From: a virus
DNA length: 61,804 nucleotides
Virus record (IMG/VR): IMGVR_UViG_3300047392_000043
Span: 1 to 61,804 of that record
Strand: one strand, 5' to 3'
The position numbers were made by a program, and so were the translations under genes. The notes below the pieces were generated by a model. The model ran no database searches, was not told the DNA's origin, and was given only the letters and a program-made list of their open reading frames with translations. Below, piece by piece: positions 41,561-49,801 of this stretch. Position 1 is the stretch's first letter, and each line of letters starts with the position of its first letter.

Positions 41561-42220
41561 TTAAACTCCTAATAAATGAATATTGTTTTCGATGTGTTCC
41601 CACACACCTGTTGGGTTGCCGTCGGCAAACACTAACTGGCAACTGATGGTTATCCTAAAGCCGTGCCCTTGTACGACTGTATGAGGTTGATTTGTACGTA
41701 ATATAGCACTGGGTACATTGGACTGTGTTTCAAATACAGGTCCCGGCAGGTCGTGCCATTGAATACGACCTGCCGCTAAATCCTCTACGCAATCGGCCAT
41801 TACATTAACTCGTGCTTGCGAATATTCTGTAGCTGGGTATTCTTTTATGGTAATCGGTAAGTCTCGACTATCCCACCAGCATATTGTGCCTGGAGATTCT
41901 GCTAATTCATAGTAGCTTAAACGTGCTTCTAATAGCGTAGGTTGGCGATTGTAATACACACCGTCAGCATGTATAGCATAAGAAGTTGAATCAGCATCGC
42001 CAGCAAATAGCGTAACAGCTCTTGTCCGCAATCCTAACAACTCTATCAGCTGATTGGTTTGAGCAATAGTCTTTGGGAACAATTCAGTTACTGTACCTAC
42101 ATTAACAAGTCCGTGACCAGTGCCTGCATATTTGGTTTGTAAAGCAGGCAACTGGTTAGCAATAAAAGATTCCTTTTCCTCGGGATCAATCGCCAATGAC
42201 AACGGATAAAAGTATGTCAT
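41561..42220 (-). CDS. Putative 2OG/Fe(II) oxygenase-like protein
   Basis: 219 residues. YAIHADG (His84-x-Asp86), NQPHTVVQGHGFRITIS (His180, Arg189) and the predicted strands around them fit the double-stranded beta-helix metal triad with a 2OG-binding Arg. It is the second candidate of this type in the window (see 6905-7648), but the two are not clearly similar outside these residues. It overlaps the cyclase gene by four bases. Confidence 0.4.
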   Translation of the reverse strand: MTYFYPLSLAIDPEEKESFIANQLPALQTKYAGTGHGLVNVGTVTELFPKTIAQTNQLIELLGLRTRAVTLFAGDADSTSYAIHADGVYYNRQPTLLEARLSYYELAESPGTICWWDSRDLPITIKEYPATEYSQARVNVMADCVEDLAAGRIQWHDLPGPVFETQSNVPSAILRTNQPHTVVQGHGFRITISCQLVFADGNPTGVWEHIENNIHLLGV

Positions 42221-44253
42221 TTACTTGTGGCACGATATGTACCATCCCAATTAGCCGGCAAGCCTTCGTTCATGCGCTCTAGCATATTTTCATAGTACTG
42301 CTTTAGTTCGTTATCTAGCTTAATCAGCTTTTCGCACTGCTTGATAGCACGAGTCCAATCGCCGCGATAGTATGCAGTTAGATATGTGTCGTGTAGCGTT
42401 GTATTAGTAGTTCCTAACGTGTAGATCTTTACGCCTACATTCTTACCTTTAACTGCAATACAATCTAATTCAACTACCGGGTATTCGTTTTGAACAAGCT
42501 CAGCAGTTCGCTGTCCGAGTACAATTCGTACGCCATAAGGCTTACTTTGTCCCTCAAGTCGGCTCGCAAGATTGACGCCATCGCCCAAGCAAGTATAGTC
42601 AAAACGCTGATCAGATCCCATGTTACCGACCACAACAACTGCACTATTAATCCCAAGACCCATACCAAAAGGCGGGATACCTTCTGCCGTAACTTCTCGA
42701 TTAAACTCATCCAAACTCTCCATCATTTCTAATGCTGTCTTAACAGCCATATGTGCGTGACGTTCTTCGTCAACCGGAGCGTTCCAGAACGCCATTTGTG
42801 CATCGCCAATATACTTGTCTAATGTGCCGTTATTGTCAATGATCTTTTTAGTCATTGCAGTCATATAACGGTTCATAATTTTAGTAAGTCCTTGCACGTC
42901 CTTACCATAGTGTTCGGAAATAGTAGTAAAGCCACGAACGTCTGTAAACATAATTGATAGTTCGCGTTCATCGCCGCCTAGCTGTAGCATCTCCGGATTC
43001 TTTTGCAACTTAGCAACAAGTGCTGGACTTAGGTACGTGCCAAACTGCTTTTTAATTTGTTGCTTTTGCTTAAATTCAACTACAAAGCAAGCAAATAAAC
43101 CATGTCCATACAATACAGTAGCCGCAAAGGCCAAATAGTAAATGTCCCACAGCTGGCTATAAGTTTGCCATGCATAGAAGCTTCCGCCAACTACTGATCC
43201 TAGTGTAACAAATAGTGCCGCACCTACTGCCCAAAACGGCAATCGAGGCATAACGAAAATTAGTAGAAACGCTATCAGCACAATTGCTAATAGTTCAATG
43301 CTTCGTGCAAATGCAGGACGTACTGGACTGTCACCGTCAAGTAATGTTTGTACTGTTTGTGCTTGAATATCATGTGCCCACGCTTCGCCATTTGGGGTGG
43401 CAATAATACTGCCCAATCCTTCAACGCCTAAACCCAGCACAACAACTTTACCTCGAAGGTCTACTTTTTTCTTAGACAATTCAGATAGTTCATAACGTGT
43501 AAAGTTCTTGTTCCAACGTAGCCAAATACGGGCATGCTCGTCTGTGGTAATAACAGGTTGTCCAGCAATACGTACCTTTTCAATGCCAGCTGAACTCATT
43601 TTAACTTGATAGCTGGTTTGCCCTGTGGCAACACGAAGTGCTTCGATAGGCAAGCTGGGATAGATTTGATCGCCTACTGCCACTACCAATGGCATACGAC
43701 GAACAACACCGTCTACTTCAGGTGCAACAACACTAGTACCTACACCAGAAGCCGCGTCGGCTAACGGCTTGTAAGGACTTAACGCACCCGGCCAAGCAAA
43801 TGCCCAATCTAAAGTGTCACCGCCAATAACAGCAACACCACGACGAACAGCGTCAGGCTTTTTATTTTGTGTAGTAGGTGCTTGAGCAATAACACTGTTA
43901 GTGTGACTTAGTGTATTAACTAAATCTTTGTCTCCGCCTAGACGATCTGCTTCGCTCATAATAACAGGAACAACAATAGCTGATGCACCCATCTCTTGAA
44001 TACGATCAATGGCTCGTGCTAGATCTTTGCGTGGCCAAGGCCACTGGCCCAAGCGTTCTATAGAAGCTTCGCCAATGTCAATGATAACAACACGATCAGA
44101 ATCAACTGGCGTGTCTGTAGCAAGTAATGTGTCAAAGCCTTTGAGCTGTATGCTTTCAACAGGCTTGGGGTTGGAGATTTTTAATGCAACAAGTACAACT
44201 GCCGTAACAGCTACCCATGCAATACTCCATGGTCCAGGAATAAAGTTTTTCAT
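42217..44253 (-). CDS. CHASE2-domain class III adenylate cyclase
   Basis: About 678 residues from the ATG at 44253; ATG 44268 overlaps the predicted -10 box. A membrane helix, the extracytoplasmic CHASE2 domain (FDTLLATDTPVDSDRVVIID, GQWPWPRKDLARAIDRI, TPNGEAWAHDIQAQTVQTLL), three membrane helices (about 320-400, numbering from ATG 44268), then the cyclase: IMFTDVRGF (metal Asp443), DKYIGDAQMAFW (Lys485 and Asp489) and DYTCLGDGVNLASRLE. The Lys and Asp/Thr pattern favours ATP over GTP. A complete sensor cyclase on a phage genome suggests it changes host cAMP signalling. Confidence 0.88.
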   Translation of the reverse strand: MKNFIPGPWSIAWVAVTAVVLVALKISNPKPVESIQLKGFDTLLATDTPVDSDRVVIIDIGEASIERLGQWPWPRKDLARAIDRIQEMGASAIVVPVIMSEADRLGGDKDLVNTLSHTNSVIAQAPTTQNKKPDAVRRGVAVIGGDTLDWAFAWPGALSPYKPLADAASGVGTSVVAPEVDGVVRRMPLVVAVGDQIYPSLPIEALRVATGQTSYQVKMSSAGIEKVRIAGQPVITTDEHARIWLRWNKNFTRYELSELSKKKVDLRGKVVVLGLGVEGLGSIIATPNGEAWAHDIQAQTVQTLLDGDSPVRPAFARSIELLAIVLIAFLLIFVMPRLPFWAVGAALFVTLGSVVGGSFYAWQTYSQLWDIYYLAFAATVLYGHGLFACFVVEFKQKQQIKKQFGTYLSPALVAKLQKNPEMLQLGGDERELSIMFTDVRGFTTISEHYGKDVQGLTKIMNRYMTAMTKKIIDNNGTLDKYIGDAQMAFWNAPVDEERHAHMAVKTALEMMESLDEFNREVTAEGIPPFGMGLGINSAVVVVGNMGSDQRFDYTCLGDGVNLASRLEGQSKPYGVRIVLGQRTAELVQNEYPVVELDCIAVKGKNVGVKIYTLGTTNTTLHDTYLTAYYRGDWTRAIKQCEKLIKLDNELKQYYENMLERMNEGLPANWDGTYRATSK

Positions 44254-44263
44254 ACTATAATTT

Positions 44264-44292
44264 AGCATATTTTAATCTGAAAGTCAAGTCAA
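44264..44292 (-). promoter_or_regulatory. Candidate sigma70 promoter of the cyclase gene
   Basis: Minus strand TTGACT (44292-44287), 17 bases, TATGCT (44269-44264). A second overlapping TTGACT (44287-44282) pairs with TAAATT. The predicted start site leaves little or no leader before the ATG at 44253. Confidence 0.5.
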
Positions 44293-44350
44293 ACAAAGGA
44301 CCAGGATCAATCGTAGCTATTCATTAAGAACCATATACGATATCATAGTC

Positions 44351-44447
44351 TTCGTGTTAACCATATTTTTGCGGCACATAATTTTTACGGTGCATCCATA
44401 TTTTTGCGGGTTAAAATTATTCTTATTGTGTTTTTGGTTAACACGAA
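44351..44447. repeat. 13-bp inverted repeat enclosing a 14-bp direct repeat
   Basis: TTCGTGTTAACCA (44351-44363) and its exact complement TGGTTAACACGAA (44435-44447) face each other across 71 bases. Between and overlapping them CCATATTTTTGCGG occurs twice (44361-44374 and 44396-44409). The arrangement looks like a regulator-binding array or replication-type element upstream of the cyclase gene. Confidence 0.65.
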
Positions 44448-44462
44448 AAATTTGATTACAAG

Positions 44463-44618
44463 ATGAAAGTTTTGCTAGATTGTGAGCTCATACGACACCC
44501 TGATAACGGGCGTCGTGAGTGGTTGTTTGCTGAGTTATATCGCCACACTGAGACAACAGGTGTTTGGGATTCCACGTTTCTGGGCTCTGTACCTTACCCT
44601 ACCTGCTACGATTTTTAA
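44463..44618 (+). CDS. Possible 51-residue protein
   Basis: Open frame from the ATG at 44463 to TAA at 44618: MKVLLDCELIRHPDNGRREW, ending SVPYPTCYDF. It starts 16 bases after the inverted repeat. No Shine-Dalgarno is visible and no homologue is known to me. It could be chance or a small gene controlled by the repeat. Confidence 0.3.
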   Translation: MKVLLDCELIRHPDNGRREWLFAELYRHTETTGVWDSTFLGSVPYPTCYDF

Positions 44619-44911
44619 AGCAACCTCGGTGTCATGTGTTGCTATGAACGTATTGGATCTAAGTTAGCTTACGCTACACTCAACCTGTATACTAATATTC
44701 AAACGTAAAACCCAAAGGGGCATCGTTTTAAGGCATCCGTACTGAGACGGGTAGTGAATAATAGTCCGTGGCGTACTCACAGAATTGGGCATCGGCACAC
44801 ACTTAGATGCTTACCCAGCAGAATATCAACCGGCCTGCTAACCTTTTGTTACGCTTGATTATTGTGTGTTACTTACGACTGCAAGACCTGGACCAGTCTT
44901 CAAAGATGACG
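44619..44911. other. Non-coding region with possible RNA structure
   Basis: No convincing ORF on either strand for about 290 bases, rare in this genome. GC-richer than the AT-rich repeat region beside it. Contains short pairing segments, for example GGGCATC...GATGCTT (about 44787-44814) and AAGACCTGGACCAGTCTT (about 44883-44900). Could encode a structured RNA or be a relic of a lost gene. Confidence 0.4.
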
Positions 44912-45703
44912 TTATTGGGCAGGCTCGGGAGTCCACGACATGCTTTTGCCGCCTTTTTGTAATGGAGCAAAGCCTTGCCCTTTATAGAACTTTGTTAGCT
45001 TGGCTTGACTAACTTGTCCCTTGTCCCATGGGAATAATGTAAGTGCAATACCATCTTCGCGAGCCATAGCTTGTAGCTCTTTCATTGCACGACTACCTAT
45101 GCCTGCACGTAGCGGGTATGCTTGAAACCACTTGACTTCGACTGCACCACGCTTACTAAAACTTGGAACAAGTTCAAACATAGCAAACTGTTCTTCACCA
45201 AAAGGCATAACGTGATTGTTTTGCCATGTTTGTGGGTACTTTGCATAGACCTTTTCAATCCAGGCTTTAGCATCTGCGTTGCCGCCTAGCTTAATGTCAG
45301 CTTCATCAACTGGACCTAAGCTAGCATGATAGGCGCTGTTAAGATCCCACCACTCGCCTGGAAAATATTCTACTTCTAACATGTTAGCAGGCACTGCGCC
45401 TGGCACAATGATTTCGTTGTCATCGCGTTGGATGCCATTTTCGTTGTCGGGATATACACCAAATTTAGTAACTAACGCCGACCACTTAACACGAAATAAT
45501 GTAGCTTCTTCTTTACTAACATGATAGTATCCGCCTTCAGGATCGTATGCAAAATAAACACCTGGACCAGCATAGCCATCTTTACTTGGCTGCAATCCCT
45601 TTGTTAATACACTTTTTAAACCAGCCGCTTGATCAGGCAGGTAGCTAGCATGATAAACATACATGCCCGGAGAATTACTTTCAAACAGTTCGCGTATTAG
45701 CAT
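44912..45703 (-). CDS. ADP-ribosyltransferase-like domain fused to GNAT acetyltransferase
   Basis: 263 residues from the ATG at 45703 (MLIRELFESNSPGMYVYHAS); the longer frame runs into the neighbour. Residues 14-about 130: YVYHASYLPDQAAGLKSVL, GLQPSKDGYAGPGVYFAYD, the His...G-P-G-V-Y-F pattern of ART/KptA-type folds. Residues about 165-263: VKWFQAYPLRAGIGSRAMKE (acetyl-CoA loop) and KFYKGQGFAPL, a GNAT. The leader MLIRELFE matches other late proteins, so it may be packaged and injected. Targets unknown. Confidence 0.6.
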   Translation of the reverse strand: MLIRELFESNSPGMYVYHASYLPDQAAGLKSVLTKGLQPSKDGYAGPGVYFAYDPEGGYYHVSKEEATLFRVKWSALVTKFGVYPDNENGIQRDDNEIIVPGAVPANMLEVEYFPGEWWDLNSAYHASLGPVDEADIKLGGNADAKAWIEKVYAKYPQTWQNNHVMPFGEEQFAMFELVPSFSKRGAVEVKWFQAYPLRAGIGSRAMKELQAMAREDGIALTLFPWDKGQVSQAKLTKFYKGQGFAPLQKGGKSMSWTPEPAQ

Positions 45704-45704
45704 A

Positions 45705-46604
45705 TTACCACTTACGGCAAGACCAGTAACGTGCTTTTGTACGTGGCCCTGGATTGTCACAGTTGTGACGAGCACGGAAACTGCGACGAGCCGCTGGATT
45801 GCTCTTACGAATCTTCATATCTGGATCGCCAAAGTTTACTTTTTTAACGTTGCCAGTACTAGGATCTTTTACATAGACTTTGAACTTTTTAACGTCACCT
45901 TGCATTGGTTTGCCAAGCGGAACAGAGCGGCCTTGATATTCGGCTTCGTCTAGCTGTTCATCTTCATTGTACCACAATTCGCCGTAAGCTTCAAAGAACT
46001 CGTCACCGTCATAAGTTTCTTCTAAATTTGACATTCTATCCCAAGCACGATCAGCAGTTTCTTTGTTTTTCTTAGCATACTTAGGATCAGTATCTGCTTT
46101 CTTAGACACTACTCTGTCCACGGCACGTTTCTGAACCTTGGTCAACATCTTCTGACCCTTGTCAGTATCGCCGTATTCTTCCAATGAGTCTTCTTTGACG
46201 CAGTTATTGACTTTGACTCCGCCTTTGATCTTAGTGCCATCCTTCTTATAACCATCCCAGCATTTGGGATCTAAACGTTGCTTTTCTTCCGCCACACCTT
46301 GCTCTACGCTTTCGACGAACTTTGACATAATATTTCTTGGTAGAGTCAAATCATATTTCATTAACCATTTGTTAATGTAGCGAGGATTTGCATCTGCTAA
46401 ACTACGCTTGGTACCATCTGGTGCCTGTACTATTACAGTGATAACACCATTTCTATCTTCTGCAGACAGTAACTTGCTAGCATTTTCGTTTAAGTAGCTT
46501 TCACTTACTTTTCTAGTCTGCTTAGGACCTTTACGAGTCTTCCACTTTTTATCTGTACTACAATAGTATCGGCCGTAGCCTTCTGCGATGTCTTGTATTT
46601 TCAT
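45705..46604 (-). CDS. Late modular phage protein with leader and EQGVAE site
   Basis: 299 residues. Leader MKIQDIAEG, YCSTDKKWKTRKGPKQTRK, then EQGVAEEKQRLDPKCWDGYK, VKVNNCVKEDSLEEYG, and a basic C-terminal part with KVYVKDPSTGNVKKVNFGDP and RHNCDNPGPRTKARYWSCR. The DPKCWxGYKKDGTK and CDNPGP-WSC segments look like two separate cysteine modules that I recall from other marine phage proteins. Function unknown; packaging or core role possible. Confidence 0.6.
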   Translation of the reverse strand: MKIQDIAEGYGRYYCSTDKKWKTRKGPKQTRKVSESYLNENASKLLSAEDRNGVITVIVQAPDGTKRSLADANPRYINKWLMKYDLTLPRNIMSKFVESVEQGVAEEKQRLDPKCWDGYKKDGTKIKGGVKVNNCVKEDSLEEYGDTDKGQKMLTKVQKRAVDRVVSKKADTDPKYAKKNKETADRAWDRMSNLEETYDGDEFFEAYGELWYNEDEQLDEAEYQGRSVPLGKPMQGDVKKFKVYVKDPSTGNVKKVNFGDPDMKIRKSNPAARRSFRARHNCDNPGPRTKARYWSCRKW

Positions 46605-46605
46605 A

Positions 46606-48627
46606 TTATCTCATTTCTGGGACTACAGAAACTTCAGTTCCATGTCCGTATCCATTTCGTGTTAGCCATTGGATTGCAAATCTATTTGCATCACTTTGAT
46701 TGTTTCCAATGCCGCCAAAAGAATGTAGCACACGATCACTGCCATCTTTAATTAGCCATTGGCCAGTCCATTCGCCTGTACCAGTTGTACTCGACGAAGC
46801 TTCGGCACGCTCTTGACCAACAGCACGATTCAATCTAAAATCAGCACGTTCTAAGCCATTATCAGCTAACCATTGACGAGCAACAATGTTGGCATCTGAA
46901 TCGCTGTCGGCGTTAAATGACACTACGGTTTCATTGTCAGTTGCTCGTTGTATTTCGTACTTTTGATTTCCTGTACTCGGAATAGTTGTGTATGCTTTTG
47001 CATCGCCACCTTTTTTACTCTTACGCTCTAATTGTGCCTGACGAACAAAGCTCTTTAGTGCGGCCTTAGGCATGGCACCAGCCGCATATTGTGCAAAGTA
47101 AGCTAATGTGTCGTTATGAGTCTTTGGTTGTAAAATAGCATACAACTTCTTTAGGTATTCTTGTTTGTACTTTTCTGGATCTACTGCGGCATCTAATGCT
47201 ACAACGAAACGTAGCAAGGTATTAGTAATAGAACCAGGATCGGACGCATACTCACCCAACCAGTCACCGCCAGGTGAGCGGAATTCAATATAGCCATCCT
47301 TTGTATTGATACTTGTATATTTGCTTGTGACACCAGAGTGGATTGCTTTACTTGCAAGACCGTCTAAACCAGTTTTCATCTTTTGCAGTAATGCACCTGC
47401 ATCTTCAGGACGTTGCGACACACGATTTTTAATTTCGTTCATTGCACTTTTGCAATAGGTATTGCCAGCACGACCAAACTTGTCTAAGATATAGTTGTCT
47501 CCTAATAACAATGCTAACTTAACATAGTCTAACTTGCCCACATCACCGCTCCAACCTTCAACGCTAACGTTAATGTGCAAGCCAGTTGAGTCGTTTGTGT
47601 AGCAGCCATAACGTCCTGCCCACTTGGCAACTTTGTCGAGATCGCTTAACAATTCAGCAATAGGTAATGCTGGGCTCACAAACTCTAAGCCAGCATCGTT
47701 GCTGTCGTCTGCTTCCAAGCTACCGTCGGGCTCTACGATATAGTGCGAGTTGTTGGCACCTGGACGTTCTACCCCGCCAGAGTGATAAGAGCCACTTGCT
47801 TTAACACTACGTCCAACTGCGTCAGCAAAGTCAGACGCAACTTCTTCTGCACTTACTTCGCCACCACCTTGACTTTGCCAGTAAGGCCAGCTAATGTCAA
47901 ACTCATTTGAGATATCGCTCATATAGCGTAGCCCAGAATCATCTAAGAAATCATCTTCATCAGCAGTGCCTTGATTTTCTTCGCGGTATTCGTCTAGTGC
48001 CGAGTCATACATGTTGCCACGACCTTCCCACTCAGACGTTACTAATTCTTCAAACTCATCGTCAGCCGCACTTTTTGCTTCCATGTAACGATCGTAATTT
48101 TCATCTGCTTCGCGTGCGGCTTGCTGTACATCTAATTTACTATAACGTGGAGCACTATTGCCAGCACTCATTGCGGCTTCAATTTCATCTTCGCCGAGAC
48201 CCTGCGATTCTAAATGCTCGCGAATCTTTTCTTCTTCGTCCCACTCGTTATTGTGGATCCAATCACGTAGATAGTCTTCCCCATCGTTGCCCCAATCGTT
48301 ATCGATCTTTTCTATTTCCCACTCGTAGTAACGCTCACGTAATTGTTCAATTAATCGTTGTACTTCACGACGGCCATTATAGTCACCATCATGGAAGAAT
48401 TCTTCAATATCCCCAAAGCTACGAGTACGTTGATCACTATCGTAATCGGGTTCTAAATCTCCCCCTTCATCGTTTTGTGCATTTGGCACAATCATTTCAA
48501 ATTCCATACCAGCACGGGCATTGATTCGAGAGGCCAACTGCTTTAAGCTAGATGGGCTCATGTTAATTTCGTCTAGCTGTTGTTCGGCTAAAACTGGTTG
48601 TTGGGGGTTGACGTCACGTAATTTCAT
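46606..48627 (-). CDS. Putative amidoligase-like late protein
   Basis: 673 residues from the ATG at 48627 (MKLRDVNPQQPVLAEQQLDE), after a perfect TATAAATA box. AGMEFEMIVPN, DSTGLHINVSVEGW, LALLLGDNYILDKFGRAGNTY and GYIEFRSPGGDWL follow the order of the glutamine-synthetase-fold amidoligase family (GxExE, GLHxxx, vEfR). A long acidic insertion (about 60-230) separates the first motif from the rest; the C-terminal 120 residues carry two similar VARQWLADNG / FAIQWLTRNG repeats. Would join an amine to a carboxylate if active. Confidence 0.5.
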   Translation of the reverse strand: MKLRDVNPQQPVLAEQQLDEINMSPSSLKQLASRINARAGMEFEMIVPNAQNDEGGDLEPDYDSDQRTRSFGDIEEFFHDGDYNGRREVQRLIEQLRERYYEWEIEKIDNDWGNDGEDYLRDWIHNNEWDEEEKIREHLESQGLGEDEIEAAMSAGNSAPRYSKLDVQQAAREADENYDRYMEAKSAADDEFEELVTSEWEGRGNMYDSALDEYREENQGTADEDDFLDDSGLRYMSDISNEFDISWPYWQSQGGGEVSAEEVASDFADAVGRSVKASGSYHSGGVERPGANNSHYIVEPDGSLEADDSNDAGLEFVSPALPIAELLSDLDKVAKWAGRYGCYTNDSTGLHINVSVEGWSGDVGKLDYVKLALLLGDNYILDKFGRAGNTYCKSAMNEIKNRVSQRPEDAGALLQKMKTGLDGLASKAIHSGVTSKYTSINTKDGYIEFRSPGGDWLGEYASDPGSITNTLLRFVVALDAAVDPEKYKQEYLKKLYAILQPKTHNDTLAYFAQYAAGAMPKAALKSFVRQAQLERKSKKGGDAKAYTTIPSTGNQKYEIQRATDNETVVSFNADSDSDANIVARQWLADNGLERADFRLNRAVGQERAEASSSTTGTGEWTGQWLIKDGSDRVLHSFGGIGNNQSDANRFAIQWLTRNGYGHGTEVSVVPEMR

Positions 48628-48634
48628 AGTAACG

Positions 48635-48642
48635 TATTTATA
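48635..48642 (-). promoter_or_regulatory. T4-type late promoter box
   Basis: TATAAATA on the minus strand, exact match to the T4 late consensus, 7 bases before the ATG at 48627 and downstream of the curlin stop. No Shine-Dalgarno lies between box and ATG. Confidence 0.65.
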
Positions 48643-48655
48643 CTTTGTATTGGTG

Positions 48656-49801
48656 TTATTGTCCTTGCTGGACTTGGATGGCAGTACAACCGCCTGCTGT
48701 GGCACATGTATGCGTGATACTGTAGAATTGCTGGGTTGATCCAGACTGACTTAGGCTTAATGAAGTAGGATTACCACTTAAATTAATCTTAGCCATATGA
48801 CCAGCAGAACCTTGCTGTAGTACATCGACTGTTTTGTTGCTACCACTTACTGCAATATCAGCATAGTGACTTCCGTTATCTTTTTGTTGTAGTGTAACTG
48901 TATTAGAGTTGTTATTAACAGTGACAAATGCACCTTTTGATCCACCAGTGCTTTGTTGGGTGATATTTACAGTATTTGAATTGCCAACTACACTTAGCTC
49001 TGTGTAATTTACAGTAGTTGCAGGAGTGCCAGATTGTGTGATATTAACTGTGTTGCTTAATCCGTTACCTGTGTAATCTACATAATTGTTTCTAGTTCCA
49101 GACTGTATCACCTTAACTGTATTGCTGTTGCCAACTTGATCAATATAAACTTGACTATCACCTGTTGTACGTTGTACAAAAGACTGTACTCGTGCTACCT
49201 TGGCAGCATCAGCGTTGAACGGAGTATCAACTGCACCACAGCAATATGTAGGACCAGCAGGCTGTGCAGGCTGTGCAGTTTGCCCTGCGGCAAGAGGCTC
49301 GCTACTTGGCGGTACATAGGCTTGTAACTGAGCATTAGTAGGATAACTGGCAGTAACAGTCCATGACCCACTTTGCCCGTAATTATAACCTTTACCTGTT
49401 GTAATCAGCGTACCCCACATGCCGTTGCCATTGTAAAAGATGGCACCATCAGCTAAGGCTCTAAACGATCCTGTGTTGTTGATTATTTTATATCTAGTAC
49501 CGTCACTGTTAAACACTGCCATACCATACGTGCCGGGATTGGTAGTGCTGTTAAAGAATCCAATGTAACGACCATTAGATGCCGCATCAGCAGTTTGCGC
49601 CGCTGTCCAGCGAGCCGCAGATGTAGTTTGTGTAGCATAATTTACACTAGCATAGATATAGTTAAAACCAGATGCATTTAGTGTGCTGCCAGAAATGTTC
49701 CACTGTACATCAAATATCTGCGCCGTACTTAATTTTAAGTCTAATATACCTGCATAGGCATTTGAGCACAACATCAACAACACAAATAGTAGCTTTTTCA
49801 T
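48656..49801 (-). CDS. Curlin-repeat secreted protein with N-terminal extension
   Basis: 381 residues. Signal peptide MKKLLFVLLMLCSNAYAG; residues about 20-200 form an unrecognised domain with a Pro/Ala linker and a Cys-Cys pair (PTYCCGA). From about 210, CsgA-type units: VYIDQVGNSNTVKVIQSGT, GNGLSNTVNITQSGT, VVGNSNTVNITQQSTGG, NNSNTVTLQQKDNGS, GSNKTVDVLQQGSA. A second Cys pair near the end (HTCATAGGC). Likely an amyloid subunit or nucleator exported through CsgG. Confidence 0.8.
   Translation of the reverse strand: MKKLLFVLLMLCSNAYAGILDLKLSTAQIFDVQWNISGSTLNASGFNYIYASVNYATQTTSAARWTAAQTADAASNGRYIGFFNSTTNPGTYGMAVFNSDGTRYKIINNTGSFRALADGAIFYNGNGMWGTLITTGKGYNYGQSGSWTVTASYPTNAQLQAYVPPSSEPLAAGQTAQPAQPAGPTYCCGAVDTPFNADAAKVARVQSFVQRTTGDSQVYIDQVGNSNTVKVIQSGTRNNYVDYTGNGLSNTVNITQSGTPATTVNYTELSVVGNSNTVNITQQSTGGSKGAFVTVNNNSNTVTLQQKDNGSHYADIAVSGSNKTVDVLQQGSAGHMAKINLSGNPTSLSLSQSGSTQQFYSITHTCATAGGCTAIQVQQGQ

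Noticed and set aside
44780-44830. CTTAGATGCTT matches an 11-base, highly conserved stretch of the complement of 23S rRNA
   Set aside because: The flanking bases do not continue any rRNA alignment I can recall, so this is treated as chance; it is only noted with the non-coding region.
44463-44911. tRNA or tmRNA gene in the intergenic island
   Set aside because: No cloverleaf with a conserved T-arm and acceptor stem could be traced.
47907-48524. 205-residue plus-strand ORF opposite the amidoligase-like gene
   Set aside because: His/Leu/Arg-rich translation with no fold pattern and no ribosome site; a mirror of the acidic region on the other strand.
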